A DNA stretch of 64,000 nt, from contig NZ_MDEB01000004.1 of the NCBI RefSeq assembly GCF_002939945.1, forward strand, positions 310,001-374,000. Direction: 5' to 3'. Below the pieces are notes generated by a model. The model had not been told where the DNA came from. It was given only the letters and a program-made list of their open reading frames with translations, and did not search any database. The stretch comes from Xanthomonas arboricola pv. populi (lineage in GTDB: Bacteria; Pseudomonadota; Gammaproteobacteria; Xanthomonadales; Xanthomonadaceae). Below, one piece after another: positions 30,098-39,398 of the stretch. The stretch's first letter is position 1. The number at the start of each line of letters is the position of its first letter. Both the position numbers and the translations under genes were made by a program.

Positions 30098-30585
30098 AGG
30101 CAAAAACGGGCGCGCCGTTTGTCGTCCACCCTGCAGCAGGTGGGGTTGCGTGGTCACCGACGATGGTCGACACGAAACTTTTTTGCCGCAGGGCCTGACT
30201 GGATCTTGGCAGCGCGGGAGTTACCGCTACTTGTCGCTGGGTACGTTGTCCGAGTACGCAGCGCAGTGACCCAACATCGAAGCCGGCGCTGGTTGAAGCC
30301 ATGTAAGGGAAAGAGGGCTGCTCGGGTGTACCGCGCCCAGTCCTGAAGTCCGCGGAGTTGGTGATCGATTGTTCGCATCGTCATGATCGGCCGTGCTTAT
30401 GCCCGCGGCGTATCGGCGTTGCATCCCTGCGCAGGTTGCGTCTGAGACGCCGCAATTGCAGGGGTTTGGAAACGATAAAGTGCGGATCAGGCAATCGACC
30501 CGGATGGCGCCGGCAGCGCGCTGCAATGTTCCGTTGCCGATGAAACAGTGGCAACGTCGAAACGCGCGTGGTATCAATGCACCCA
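30098..30585. other. intergenic before the aroG leader
   Basis: About 490 bp. No gene is supported on either strand. It should contain the promoter that serves the aroG leader; I could not fix it with acceptable -35/-10 spacing. Confidence 0.5.
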
Positions 30586-30669
30586 ATGAACGCACCCCGC
30601 AGCCAGTTTTATTTTTGGTACTACGGTTTTCCGATGCCGCTGGCGGAGGACGGATTGCGCTCACCCTGA
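30586..30669 (+). CDS. aroG leader peptide (aromatic-rich)
   Basis: A 27-codon frame, ATG 30586 to TGA 30669, begins MNAPRSQ and then reads FYFWYYGF: seven aromatic codons in eight (30607-30630), covering all three products that control DAHP synthase. An in-frame ATG at 30577 would add three residues. The frame ends 27 nt before the terminator stem. Codons 18-21 overlap the segment (30638-30646) that can pair with the terminator's left arm. This is the layout of a ribosome-stalling attenuator peptide. The ribosome-binding site is weak. Confidence 0.85.
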   Translation: MNAPRSQFYFWYYGFPMPLAEDGLRSP

Positions 30670-30724
30670 AGAAATCTTCAGCAGCATTCCCGAAAAGCCG
30701 CCAGCGCACACTGGCGGCTTTTTT
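30638..30724 (+). promoter_or_regulatory. aroG attenuator: antiterminator versus terminator
   Basis: Segment 2, CGCTGGCGG (30638-30646), is exactly complementary to CCGCCAGCG (30698-30706). The latter is also the left arm of the terminator hairpin GCCGCCAG (30697-30704) / CTGGCGGC (30711-30718), followed by six T. The pairings exclude each other. A shorter segment GCCAG (30602-30606) can pair with CTGGC (30640-30644). A ribosome stalled on the aromatic codons should favour the antiterminator. Confidence 0.88.
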
Positions 30725-30776
30725 GTTGCCGCCGCGCCTGGCTCCCTGATGCAACACCGCCCACCGAGACACTGTT

Positions 30777-31850
30777 ATGCCGCCTGTGACCGATGACCTG
30801 CGTATCCGCAAGATCGAAGCCCTTGCCCCGCCTTCGCAGCTGCTGTCGCTGCTGCCCTGCGACGAGCGCGCTTCCGAGACCGTGACCAATTCGCGCGCCG
30901 TCCTGCACGCCATCCTGCATGGTCGCGACGACCGCCTGGCGGTGGTGATCGGGCCCTGCTCGATCCACGACCCGGTCGCGGCGATGGACTACGCGCACCG
31001 CCTGCGCCCATTGCGCGAGCAGTTCGGCGATGCGCTGGAGATCGTGATGCGGGTGTACTTCGAAAAGCCGCGCACCACCATCGGCTGGAAGGGCCTGATC
31101 AACGATCCGGATCTGGACGGCAGCTTCCAGATCAACAAGGGCCTGCGGGTGGCGCGCGGTCTGCTGCGCGACATCAACAACCTCGGTCTGCCGGCCGGCG
31201 TGGAATTCCTCGACATCATCTCGCCGCAGTACATCGCCGACCTGGTGGCCTGGGGCGCGATCGGCGCGCGGACCACCGAGAGCCAGGTGCATCGCGAAAT
31301 GGCCTCGGGCTTGTCGTGCCCGGTGGGCTTCAAGAACGGCACCGGCGGCGACGTCAAGATTGCGGTGGACGCAGTCGGTGCGGCCTCGCATCCGCATCAT
31401 TTCCTGGCCGTGACCAAGGACGGCCACACCGCGGTGGCCGCGACGGCGGGCAATCCGGATTGCCATGTGATCCTGCGCGGCGGCAAGCAGCCCAACTTCG
31501 ACGCGGCCAATGTGGAAGCGGCCAGCCAGGTGCTCACTAAATCCGGCCTGCCGGCGCGCCTGATGATCGATGCCAGCCATGCCAACAGCGGCAAGAATCC
31601 CGAGAACCAGCCCAAGGTCATCGACGACATCGCCACGCAGCTGGAAGGCGGCGAGACGCGCATCGTCGGCGTCATGGTGGAGAGCCACCTGGTCGGCGGA
31701 CGCCAGGAACTGGTACCGGGCTGCGCACTGACCTACGGCCAGAGCATTACCGACGGCTGCCTGGGCTGGGACGCCTCGGTGCAGGTGCTGGAGCGTCTGG
31801 CGACCGCCGTGCGTGCACGTCGTGCAAGGCGGGTTGCCGAAGCTGCGTAA
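30777..31850 (+). CDS. aroG: 3-deoxy-7-phosphoheptulonate synthase, class I
   Basis: 357 residues. DAHP synthase condenses phosphoenolpyruvate and erythrose 4-phosphate, the entry step to aromatic amino acids. The AroF/G/H-type family shows in VVIGPCSIHDPVAAMDYA, RVYFEKPRTTIGWKGLINDP, GLPAGVEFLDIISPQYIADLVAWGAIGARTTESQ and MIDASHANSGKNPENQ, which include metal- and PEP-binding residues. Which aromatic amino acid inhibits it cannot be told from what I see; the symbol is used loosely. It lies 53 nt after the attenuator T-run and 107 nt after the leader peptide. Confidence 0.95.
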   Translation: MPPVTDDLRIRKIEALAPPSQLLSLLPCDERASETVTNSRAVLHAILHGRDDRLAVVIGPCSIHDPVAAMDYAHRLRPLREQFGDALEIVMRVYFEKPRTTIGWKGLINDPDLDGSFQINKGLRVARGLLRDINNLGLPAGVEFLDIISPQYIADLVAWGAIGARTTESQVHREMASGLSCPVGFKNGTGGDVKIAVDAVGAASHPHHFLAVTKDGHTAVAATAGNPDCHVILRGGKQPNFDAANVEAASQVLTKSGLPARLMIDASHANSGKNPENQPKVIDDIATQLEGGETRIVGVMVESHLVGGRQELVPGCALTYGQSITDGCLGWDASVQVLERLATAVRARRARRVAEAA

Positions 31851-32230
31851 TGGTTGAGGCGGTGGGGTGAGCACATCCGGAATAGCGCTCGCTTGCGGCG
31901 ACCAGCGGCCAACACGCCTGTCGAGCAGCCTGGCAATGAACACTGCCGTGCTGATGGCCGCTCCAAAACAAGAACGCCGGGCCGGCGCAGGGAGCCGGCC
32001 CGACGGATTGGACACCACCCAGTGATGACCCGTCGCGCCCAGCGGCAGGAGGGGGAGAGAGCCGTCCTGCCGCCGAATGCGAGCGGGCAGGAACGTTATC
32101 CGCCACCTGCGTGACATCGCGATGTCGCAGCATGTCGATGCCAGCAATGAAGTTCGCGAAGCGTTAAACACCGGCATGACGGCCGTGCTCCGATCTCTCT
32201 AGCAACACCGTCACGCTGGACTACAACCGC
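31851..32230. other. intergenic after aroG
   Basis: About 380 bp without a supported gene; a hairpin is annotated separately. Around 32100-32200 a plus-strand frame reads LRDIAMSQHVDASNEVREALNTGM, which looks mildly protein-like, but I recognise no family. Confidence 0.4.
31978..32002. terminator. GC-rich hairpin after aroG
   Basis: CGGGCCGGC-GCAGGGA-GCCGGCCCG, a perfect 9-bp stem 128 nt after the aroG stop, with no T-run. Possible terminator. Confidence 0.35.
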
Positions 32231-32257
32231 CGATTCCCGATTCCCGATTCCCCAATC
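32231..32257 (-). repeat. GGGAATC element, one-sided copy F
   Basis: On the minus strand GGGGAATCGGGAATCGGGAA then TCGG begins 5 nt after the stop of the CoA-transferase gene at 32263. No matching right end is seen. Confidence 0.8.
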
Positions 32258-32262
32258 CGCGC

Positions 32263-33777
32263 TCACCCCAACATATCCCCCGTCTCCAACCAGCGCTGAT
32301 GCCACGACAATGCCTCGGTCAGCAGATGCGGGGTGTGCTTGCCATAGCTGTCGCGATTGGCGCGCGCCACATAATCTTCCAGCGCATCGCGGTAGCGCGG
32401 GTGTACGCAGTGATCGAGCAACTGGCGTGCGCGTTGCTTGGGCGTGAGGCCGCGCAGATCGGCCAGGCCTTGTTCGGTGACGATCACCGAGACGTCGTGT
32501 TCGGTGTGGTCGACATGGCTGACCATCGGCACGATCGACGAGATGCTGCCGGCCTTGGCGATGCTGGGGCTCAGGAAGATCGACAGGAAGCCGTTGCGCG
32601 CAAAGTCGCCTGAGCCGCCGATGCCGTTCATGATGCGGCTGCCCATCACGTGGGTGGAATTGACGTTGCCGTACAGGTCGGCCTCGATCATGCCGTTCAT
32701 GCCGATGCAGCCGAGCCGGCGCACCAGCTCGGGATGATTGGAAATCTCCTGCGTGCGCATGATGATGCGCTGCCGGTAGAAATCGATATTGCGCTTGAAC
32801 TCCTCGTTGCCCTCCGGGCTGAGCGCAAAACCCGTGCAGGAGGCGTAGCGCAGCACGCCATCGCGCAGCAGCGCGAGCATGCCGTCCTGGATCACTTCGG
32901 TGAACGCTTCCAGATCGCGGAAGCCGCTGCGTGCAAGCCCCGCCAGCACCGCATTGGGAATATTGCCCACGCCCGATTGCAGCGGCAGCAAACTGGCCGG
33001 TAGCCGGCCCTTGCGCACTTCATGGCGCAGGAACGCGATCAGGTGTTCGGCGATGCGTTCGCTGCTGTCGTCGGCGGCGGCGAACGGGCTGTTGCGGTCC
33101 GGGCCATGCGTGCGCACCACTGCCACGATCTTGTCCGGATCGCAGCGCAGGCTGGGCTCGCCGATGCGGTCGTCGCCGTGCACCAGCGGGATCGGCTTGC
33201 GCTGCGGCGGCAGTGCGGTGCCGTAATAGACGTCGTGCATGCCATCCAGGCCGGCCGGCTGCCAATCGTTGACCTCGATGATCACCTTGCTGGCCAGGTC
33301 CAGCCAGGTCTTGTTGTTGCCGATCGAGGTGGACGGCACCAGGCTGCCATCGGCGCGGATCGCCGAGACTTCCACCACGGCGGTGTCGATCTGCCCGTAG
33401 AAACCGAACCACACGTGCTGGGCGACGTGGCTGAGATGGATGTCGATATAGTCCAGCGTGCCGGCGTTGATGCGTTGGCGCGCGTCCGGGTCGGACTGGA
33501 ACGGCATGCGCATGGCGATGCCGTCGGCCTTGGCCAGCGCGCCGTCCAGCTCCGGTGCGGTGGAAGCGCCGGTCATCAGCTTGATCTGGAACGGCTGGCC
33601 CTGCAGATGCGCCGCTTCGATGCGCTGCGCCAGCGCCATCGGCACCGCCTTGGGGTAACCGGAGCCGGTGAATCCGCTCATCGCCACGGTCTCGCCGGGC
33701 TGGATCAATGCGGCAGCGGCCTCGGCAGAAACCAGGCGCTCGCGCAGCGGTGCGTACAGGATGCGTTCGTCGGACAT
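32263..33777 (-). CDS. acetyl-CoA hydrolase / succinate CoA-transferase family protein
   Basis: 504 residues from ATG 33777 (MSDERILYAPLRERLVSAEA). Family I CoA-transferase: GETVAMSGFTGSGYPKAVP in the N-terminal domain, the central NVNSTHVMGSRIMNGIGGSGDFARNG that holds CoA-loop residues, and MVSHVDHTEHDVSVIVTEQGLADLRGL. The catalytic Glu of this family should lie in VIVTEQGLADLRG or the SGVGNIPNAVL region; I cannot assign it with certainty. It moves CoA between succinate/acetate-type acids or hydrolyses acetyl-CoA in the cytosol. Longer in-frame starts run into non-coding sequence. Confidence 0.93.
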   Translation of the reverse strand: MSDERILYAPLRERLVSAEAAAALIQPGETVAMSGFTGSGYPKAVPMALAQRIEAAHLQGQPFQIKLMTGASTAPELDGALAKADGIAMRMPFQSDPDARQRINAGTLDYIDIHLSHVAQHVWFGFYGQIDTAVVEVSAIRADGSLVPSTSIGNNKTWLDLASKVIIEVNDWQPAGLDGMHDVYYGTALPPQRKPIPLVHGDDRIGEPSLRCDPDKIVAVVRTHGPDRNSPFAAADDSSERIAEHLIAFLRHEVRKGRLPASLLPLQSGVGNIPNAVLAGLARSGFRDLEAFTEVIQDGMLALLRDGVLRYASCTGFALSPEGNEEFKRNIDFYRQRIIMRTQEISNHPELVRRLGCIGMNGMIEADLYGNVNSTHVMGSRIMNGIGGSGDFARNGFLSIFLSPSIAKAGSISSIVPMVSHVDHTEHDVSVIVTEQGLADLRGLTPKQRARQLLDHCVHPRYRDALEDYVARANRDSYGKHTPHLLTEALSWHQRWLETGDMLG

Positions 33778-34180
33778 GGGCGGCACAGCGAGACAGGGAA
33801 GTCCCATTATCGCAGCTGCGTGCGTCGGCCGCGCTGCGACCTTGGTGCAATGCAACTGTGCGGACAGCGGCGAACGCATGCGAGGCGGCCTGTTGCGTAA
33901 CGGGCCAGGGACGCAATACACATCCGGTACGTGGCCCCGCTTTCGCTGCCGCATCCGGGCGCTGGCGTAAGCGGGTTGTCCTCGCCGACCGCAGGCGTGC
34001 GGTTGCCTGGTGTGCCCGTGCCGGCCAGCCCTGTCGCGCACCACCCGCGCTGCGGCGCTGAATCCCCGTGCATCCCCAGCTGCTGCGCAGCGCGTCCGGT
34101 AACACGCCACCGGCCGCGTTCACGCCTCGCCGCCAGCGCAACCGCGATAGTGACGGCAGACTCGACTTCTGCCCGCGCCC
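33778..34180. other. intergenic between divergent genes
   Basis: About 400 bp. It should hold promoters for the CoA-transferase (minus) and the AsmA-like operon (plus). I see no gene, repeat or clear operator. Confidence 0.45.
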
Positions 34181-36358
34181 ATGCCCTCTCTTCGCGATCG
34201 CTTCCAGCGCTGGCCCCGGCCGTGGCGCATTGCAGGGAGCGTGCTGGTGGCGCTGTATGCGCTGTATCTGCTGGCCGGCAACCTGTTTCTCAACACGCCG
34301 CTGTTCGATGCCGTCACCAACCGGCAGCCGCATAAATTCACCCTGCAGACGGGTCCGGCACTGACCGTGTTTCCGGGGCAGGTGATGGCCTGGAACGTGC
34401 GCATGCGCGGACAGGCCAACCGCACCGTGTACGTGTTTCACGCCGATCGCGCCAATGCGCGTGTGGCCTTGCTGCCGCTGTTGCGGCGCGAGGTGCGCCT
34501 GCCGTGGTTGCATGCCACCGGACTGAGCGCGGAAGTGGAAACTTCCGACACCCCGATTCCGCCACCGCCGCGCGGCGATCAGGGCTGGACGCTGCGCTTC
34601 GATGCGATCACCAGCAACAGTATCCGCAGCGCGCGCCTGGGCAAGTTGCTGATCGCCGGGCAGGGCCACGGCAGCGTCGGCTTCCTCAAGCAGCTCAAGG
34701 GCGGCCCGTCGGAGCTGTTTCCTTCCGAAGCGGGCTTTCGCGATGCGGTGGTCAGCTATGACGGGGTGCAGGTGTTCAATGGGGCGCAGCTGGATGCGCA
34801 ATTCCAGTTTCCGCGCCACTACCGCGACCAGGCGCCGGGGCTGCGCAAGCTCGGCATCACCCATGCGCGCCTGCGGCTGAAGGCCGCGACCGTCGCGTTG
34901 AAGATCGACACCGGCGCGCCGCATGTGGACATCCGCAGCGGGCCGTCGGCAGCGCGGGTGGAGGCCGACATCACGCTGGATCGCGGCACCCTGCAGGAGA
35001 GCAGTCATGCGGTCTGGCGCCTGCCGTTGATGGCCGGCGTCGGCGCGACCGACCGCGGCATGCTGGCGCTGCAGCTGGATGTGGCGCGCGACATCCGCGT
35101 GCAGGCGCGCCTGCCGCGCGACGAAAAGACGGGCAGCGAGCTGCATGCCGATCTGCGTATCGCCGGACGCAGCATTCCCTTCCAGGATCCTGCGCAGGTG
35201 CTGCCGCGCCTGTCCGGGCAGGTGCGTGGGCGCTGGCAGTTCGAATCGCTGAACTGGATCGCCGAGCTGTTCGTGCGCAAGCCCTGGTTCCAGCTCGCAG
35301 GTGGCGGCCTGGTCGAGGCCGACCTGCGGCTGGCGCAGGGCCGGCTCGCCAGCGGCAGCAGCCTGGAGATTCCGCGTGTGGAGGCAGTGGCGCATGTGTT
35401 CGATACGCGGCTGGCCGGTATCGCCAAGGCGCACGGACGCATCGACGATGCCGCCACGCCGCAGGCGCATCTGGACGTGAGCATCCCCACCTTCAAGGCG
35501 GCGCCGCGCGATGCGCCCAGGCAGATCCTGCTGGACGGCCGCGATCTGCAGCTGGCCATGCATGGCGACGCCGAACTGGCGCGCCTGCGCGACACGCTCA
35601 AGGCGCAGCTGCGTTTCAGCGATGCACGCGTCCCCGATCTCACCGTCTACAACCGTTACCTGCCGGGCAAGAACGTGCGCCTGCTCGGCGGTAGCGGCAG
35701 CCTGACCGGCGATGTGGCGCTCAATGCCTCCGGCGATGTGGGCAGCGGCCACGCCAACCTGCGTGGGCAGGGCGCGCATCTGGCGCTGGCCGGCGTACAG
35801 ATGCGCGGCGACGCCGACTTGCAGGCGCAGCTGCAGCGTGCCGATTTCAAGAACAAGTTCTTCGACCTCAGCGGCACGCGCGTACGCCTGCGCAACATGC
35901 GTGTGGGCGACGACAGTGCGGATGCCAACTGGTGGGGGCAGATGCAGGTCGGTGCCGGCACGATCCAGGCCAGCGCGCCGTTCCAGGTGGATGCCGACGC
36001 GGCGATCCGCATGCGCGATGCTGCGCCGCTGCTGTCGGTGTTTGCGCAACGTGCCGACTATCCGCGTTGGGTCTTGGGCTTGCTGGATTCGGGCGAGCTC
36101 GATGCCACCGGCAGGGTGCGTTGGCGCAAGCAGCAAGTACTGATCGACGACCTGCATGCGGAGAATGCGCGCCTGTCGCTGCGCGCGCGGCTGGCCTTGA
36201 ACGACGAGCAGCGGCGCGGCGATCTGTATCTGCGCTGGGGCGTGCTGGGCGCCGGGATCGAACTCGATGGCAAGCAACGCCAGTGGCACCTGGCCGGCGC
36301 GCGCGAGTGGTACGACGCGCAGCCGGGATTGCTGCCGGCGGTGTCGAAGGCGAAGTAA
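34181..36358 (+). CDS. AsmA-like/YdbH-like envelope protein, tandem copy 1
   Basis: 725 residues. One N-terminal membrane anchor (RIAGSVLVALYALYLLAGNLFL) precedes a very long, all-beta periplasmic region with alternating hydrophobic residues, as in the AsmA/TamB/YdbH group of bridge-like lipid carriers. Typical are VLPRLSGQVRGRWQFESLNWIAELF and ARLALNDEQRRGDLYLRWGVLGAGIEL close to the C-terminus, which ends EWYDAQPGLLPAVSKAK. Family assignment rests on architecture and is tentative. The next gene is a clear paralogue. Confidence 0.65.
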   Translation: MPSLRDRFQRWPRPWRIAGSVLVALYALYLLAGNLFLNTPLFDAVTNRQPHKFTLQTGPALTVFPGQVMAWNVRMRGQANRTVYVFHADRANARVALLPLLRREVRLPWLHATGLSAEVETSDTPIPPPPRGDQGWTLRFDAITSNSIRSARLGKLLIAGQGHGSVGFLKQLKGGPSELFPSEAGFRDAVVSYDGVQVFNGAQLDAQFQFPRHYRDQAPGLRKLGITHARLRLKAATVALKIDTGAPHVDIRSGPSAARVEADITLDRGTLQESSHAVWRLPLMAGVGATDRGMLALQLDVARDIRVQARLPRDEKTGSELHADLRIAGRSIPFQDPAQVLPRLSGQVRGRWQFESLNWIAELFVRKPWFQLAGGGLVEADLRLAQGRLASGSSLEIPRVEAVAHVFDTRLAGIAKAHGRIDDAATPQAHLDVSIPTFKAAPRDAPRQILLDGRDLQLAMHGDAELARLRDTLKAQLRFSDARVPDLTVYNRYLPGKNVRLLGGSGSLTGDVALNASGDVGSGHANLRGQGAHLALAGVQMRGDADLQAQLQRADFKNKFFDLSGTRVRLRNMRVGDDSADANWWGQMQVGAGTIQASAPFQVDADAAIRMRDAAPLLSVFAQRADYPRWVLGLLDSGELDATGRVRWRKQQVLIDDLHAENARLSLRARLALNDEQRRGDLYLRWGVLGAGIELDGKQRQWHLAGAREWYDAQPGLLPAVSKAK

Positions 36359-36563
36359 GCGGTTCGTTGTTTGAGGCTTGCGTAACGCGGACAGCTTCGC
36401 CGTCTTTGAAGAGGCAGTGCGCGCACTGCCGCGCGTGTAGGACATCCAATGCGCACCAGGCAGCCTGCCGGTGCCCCGCCGCAATCGCCGCTGCGCACCG
36501 CGCTCACGGTTTCCTTGGCACACTGCGCCACGCCGCGTGCGCGGTCTTCAGGAGCCTGCCGTC

Positions 36564-38978
36564 ATGACGATGCCCGTTCGCGCCCGCTGGCAAAGATTGC
36601 CCCGCCCGGTGCGTTGGCCATTGCTGGCGTTATTGGTGGTGTACGCAAGCTATCTGCTGCTCGGCAACCTGTTGCTCAACACGCCACTCGGGCCGGCCGC
36701 GCTCAATCGCAAGCCGGACAGGTTCACCATGCACTGGGGCCCGGCAGTGACCTGGTGGCCGGGCCGTCTGGTGTTGTGGAAGGTGGAGTTGCAAGGCCGC
36801 TCGACACGCAACAGCTGGAACGTCAGCGCACAGCGCATGAGCGGGCAGGTGCGGCTGTTGCCATTGCTGCATCGGCAGTTGCTGGTGCCGGAGCTGCATG
36901 CGCAGGGTGTGCGTGGCGGCATGCAGGCGGCTGTGCCAACGCCCGGCGCTGCAGCGACGCAAGCGCCAGCGACGGGGCCGAACATGCAGGTGGCTGCCGC
37001 TCCGCTGACTGGCGCAGCCGGTACGACGCCGCCAACGACAACGCAGCACAGGATACCCACACGCACCACAGACGCCGCGGCAGGCACGCAGCCGTCCACA
37101 CGGATGGCTGACGCGGCCACCAGCATGCCGCCATCTGCCCAGGTTGTCAGCATCGCCGGCGGACCGGCGGGTCCGCCATCGACCGCTCCGGCCTGGACCC
37201 TGCAGTTCGACCGCATCGTCGCCGATCAGGTCCAGGCAGTGACGCTGCGTCAGTTGCAGATCGAAGGCGATGGTCAACTGCAGCTGGGCCTGTTCAAGCG
37301 ATTGCGCGGCGGGCCGATGGAACTGTTCCCCTCGCGGGCGCGCTTCGACAACGCACGGATGCGCTGGGGTGGTAGCGAAGTGCTGCGCAACGGCCAGCTG
37401 CGTATCGACGCCAGCATCGCGCGCCATGCACCGGACCAGGCGCGCGGGCTGGCAGTGCTGCGGCTTGCCGATGCGCAGGTGAGCGTGCATGGCGACACCG
37501 CGGCGCTGGATGTCATACGCAATGCGCAGGGACGCCACACGCTCGCCACACGTGCCGGCAAAGGGCGTGCGGATGGACAGTTGCGCTGGACGCGTGGCGC
37601 CTTGCAGCCCGGCAGCCAACTGCAATGGCGCGCACCGCTGCACGACAGCACGCGCACACCGGCTGCCCTGCTGGGCGAGCTTGCAGCGCAACTGCAGGTG
37701 GATCAGGACATGCGCCTGCAAGTCAGCATGCCCGAGCCGGCCGATGCCGGGCTGACGCTGGATGCCGATCTGCGCGTACAAGGCCGGCAGTTGCCGCTGC
37801 AATCGATGCGCAGCCTGTTGCCGCGCACCTCCGGGCATGCGCGCCTGCACTGGCAACTGTCCTCGCTGAGCTGGATTCCGGCGCTGTTTCCGGACGTGGA
37901 CTGGCTGACGCTGGAAGGCGATGGGCTGGTGGATGCGGATCTGCGCATCGATCGCGGCCAGCTCGGTGCCGGCAGTCGCCTGCAGGTGCCGCACGTGCGT
38001 GCGCATGTCGGCGTGATGGGCCATGCGATCGATGGGCAGGCCAGTGCCGATCTGCGTGTCGATGCAGATGCCAACGGGCAATTGCTGCCTGCACTTGCCT
38101 TGCAGATGCAGCAGTTCTCGATTGCGCACAGCGATGCGCCCACGCGCCCGTTCGTGCAGGGCCGCGATCTGCGTCTGGAGCTGCAGACGCGCGCCGATGC
38201 GCGCAATCTGGCCACGCTGCGCGACGCCACGCGCGCGCATCTGGTGTTCGCCAATGCGCGTGTGCCGGAGCTGCGTGCCTACAACCGCTATCTGCCGCAG
38301 CAGCAGTTGCGCTTCGACGGCGGCAACGGTGTGCTCAGCGGCGATCTGCAGATCGAACCCGGCGGCCGCATCGGCAAGGGCGGCCTGCGCATCGGCGCAC
38401 GTGCGGCGCGGCTGCAGTTTGCCGGCCTGGCACTGCGTGGCGATGTGGATGCGGATCTGCGTTTGCAGCGCGGCGATCTGCGTGCGGAAAACTTCCGCCT
38501 CGATGCCAGCACCATCCAGCTGCGCAATATCGGATTCACCGGACCGGATGGTCAGCGTCGCGATGGCTGGTGGGCGCGCATCGTGTTGGACGATACCCGC
38601 ATGCAATGGCACCAGCCGGTCGGTGTGGATGGACGCGTACGCATCCAGGTGCGCGACCTGGCGTTCCTGATGTCGCTGTACGCGCGCGATCGTTCGATTC
38701 CGAACTGGATGCTGCGGCTGGTGGATGCAGGCCAGGCGCAGGTGACCGGGCGTGTGCATTGGCAGGGCGACACCGTCATCGTCGATCGGTTGCAGGCGCG
38801 CAACGAACGCTTCCAGGTGGATGCGCGATTGCGGTTGCAAGGCAGCCGACGCAGCGGCAGCCTGCTTGCGCGCTGGGGTGTGTTGAGCGCGGCCGTGGGG
38901 TTGCGCGGCGAGACCCCGGAATGGCACCTGCTGCGTGCGCCGGAGTGGTATCAGGCCCAGCCCGATCTGCTGCACTGA
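36564..38978 (+). CDS. AsmA-like/YdbH-like envelope protein, tandem copy 2
   Basis: 804 residues from ATG 36564. It is collinear with the preceding gene: LLGNLLLNTPLGPAALNRKPD here versus LAGNLFLNTPLFDAVTNRQPH there, LLPRTSGHARLHWQLSSLSWIPALF versus LPRLSGQVRGRWQFESLNWIAELF, and EWYQAQPDLLH versus EWYDAQPGLLP at the ends. It differs by an Ala/Thr/Pro-rich insert of about 70 residues (roughly 120-195) after the first domain. Earlier in-frame starts (36471) lie in weakly coding sequence. Likely an inner-membrane-anchored periplasmic protein that handles lipids or envelope assembly. Confidence 0.65.
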   Translation: MTMPVRARWQRLPRPVRWPLLALLVVYASYLLLGNLLLNTPLGPAALNRKPDRFTMHWGPAVTWWPGRLVLWKVELQGRSTRNSWNVSAQRMSGQVRLLPLLHRQLLVPELHAQGVRGGMQAAVPTPGAAATQAPATGPNMQVAAAPLTGAAGTTPPTTTQHRIPTRTTDAAAGTQPSTRMADAATSMPPSAQVVSIAGGPAGPPSTAPAWTLQFDRIVADQVQAVTLRQLQIEGDGQLQLGLFKRLRGGPMELFPSRARFDNARMRWGGSEVLRNGQLRIDASIARHAPDQARGLAVLRLADAQVSVHGDTAALDVIRNAQGRHTLATRAGKGRADGQLRWTRGALQPGSQLQWRAPLHDSTRTPAALLGELAAQLQVDQDMRLQVSMPEPADAGLTLDADLRVQGRQLPLQSMRSLLPRTSGHARLHWQLSSLSWIPALFPDVDWLTLEGDGLVDADLRIDRGQLGAGSRLQVPHVRAHVGVMGHAIDGQASADLRVDADANGQLLPALALQMQQFSIAHSDAPTRPFVQGRDLRLELQTRADARNLATLRDATRAHLVFANARVPELRAYNRYLPQQQLRFDGGNGVLSGDLQIEPGGRIGKGGLRIGARAARLQFAGLALRGDVDADLRLQRGDLRAENFRLDASTIQLRNIGFTGPDGQRRDGWWARIVLDDTRMQWHQPVGVDGRVRIQVRDLAFLMSLYARDRSIPNWMLRLVDAGQAQVTGRVHWQGDTVIVDRLQARNERFQVDARLRLQGSRRSGSLLARWGVLSAAVGLRGETPEWHLLRAPEWYQAQPDLLH

Positions 38979-39331
38979 GGCTGCCGCGCGCCAACGCGCC
39001 GTGAAGGAAAAAGATCCAGTTCTGTACTGCCTGGTGTTGTTTTGCAGTGCAGCGTGCAAGTGGCGTTCGGGGCGCGCACTATGCTCCTGCATCCCGACGT
39101 GGGGGAGGGAGCAAAGCCCGCTGGCAGTTCGCTGCAAGCGGGCTTTTTTATTGCCTGCGGTATGCCGAGCCGAGCCACTGCATCTCCGCTCACCGCGCAA
39201 GACGCCCAGCTGTTGAGGGGTTGTCCAGGACACTCCTTGGTCGCCGTGTGCGTCATCGGCTCGCAGGTCGTCCAGCCGCACGATGGGATTGGACGGCGGC
39301 TGTGCCTGCACGCTCGACGGGCTTCCGCTAG
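38979..39331. other. intergenic before the fecI-like operon
   Basis: About 350 bp with a terminator at 39114 and no gene. The Fur box follows directly at its right end. Confidence 0.5.
39114..39149 (+). terminator. intrinsic terminator after the AsmA-like pair
   Basis: AAGCCCGCT (39114-39122) pairs with AGCGGGCTT (39137-39145), followed by a T-run. It lies 135 nt after the stop. Confidence 0.85.
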
Positions 39332-39350
39332 AATGAGATCAATTCTCATT
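39332..39350. promoter_or_regulatory. Fur box
   Basis: AATGAGATCAATTCTCATT, a 19-bp near-perfect palindrome with AATGAGA/TCTCATT arms, matches the Fur-box form seen in proteobacteria. It lies 48 nt before the sigma factor start, so the operon should be induced by iron limitation. Confidence 0.85.
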
Positions 39351-39398
39351 TATCGCCGGGCGCCTTGCCGTCCGGGCTCAGCCGTTCAGGAGGTCATC

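Noticed and set aside
30393..30749. 118-codon frame across the aroG leader
   Set aside because: Overlaps leader peptide and terminator in another frame, Arg-rich, no homology; the short aromatic leader explains the region better.
33020..36523. 1167-codon minus-strand frame
   Set aside because: Runs through two well-supported genes and an intergenic region; Arg/Gln-rich shadow without domains.
36630..39311. 893-codon minus-strand frame opposite the second AsmA-like gene
   Set aside because: Antisense shadow; the plus-strand protein is a clear paralogue of its neighbour.
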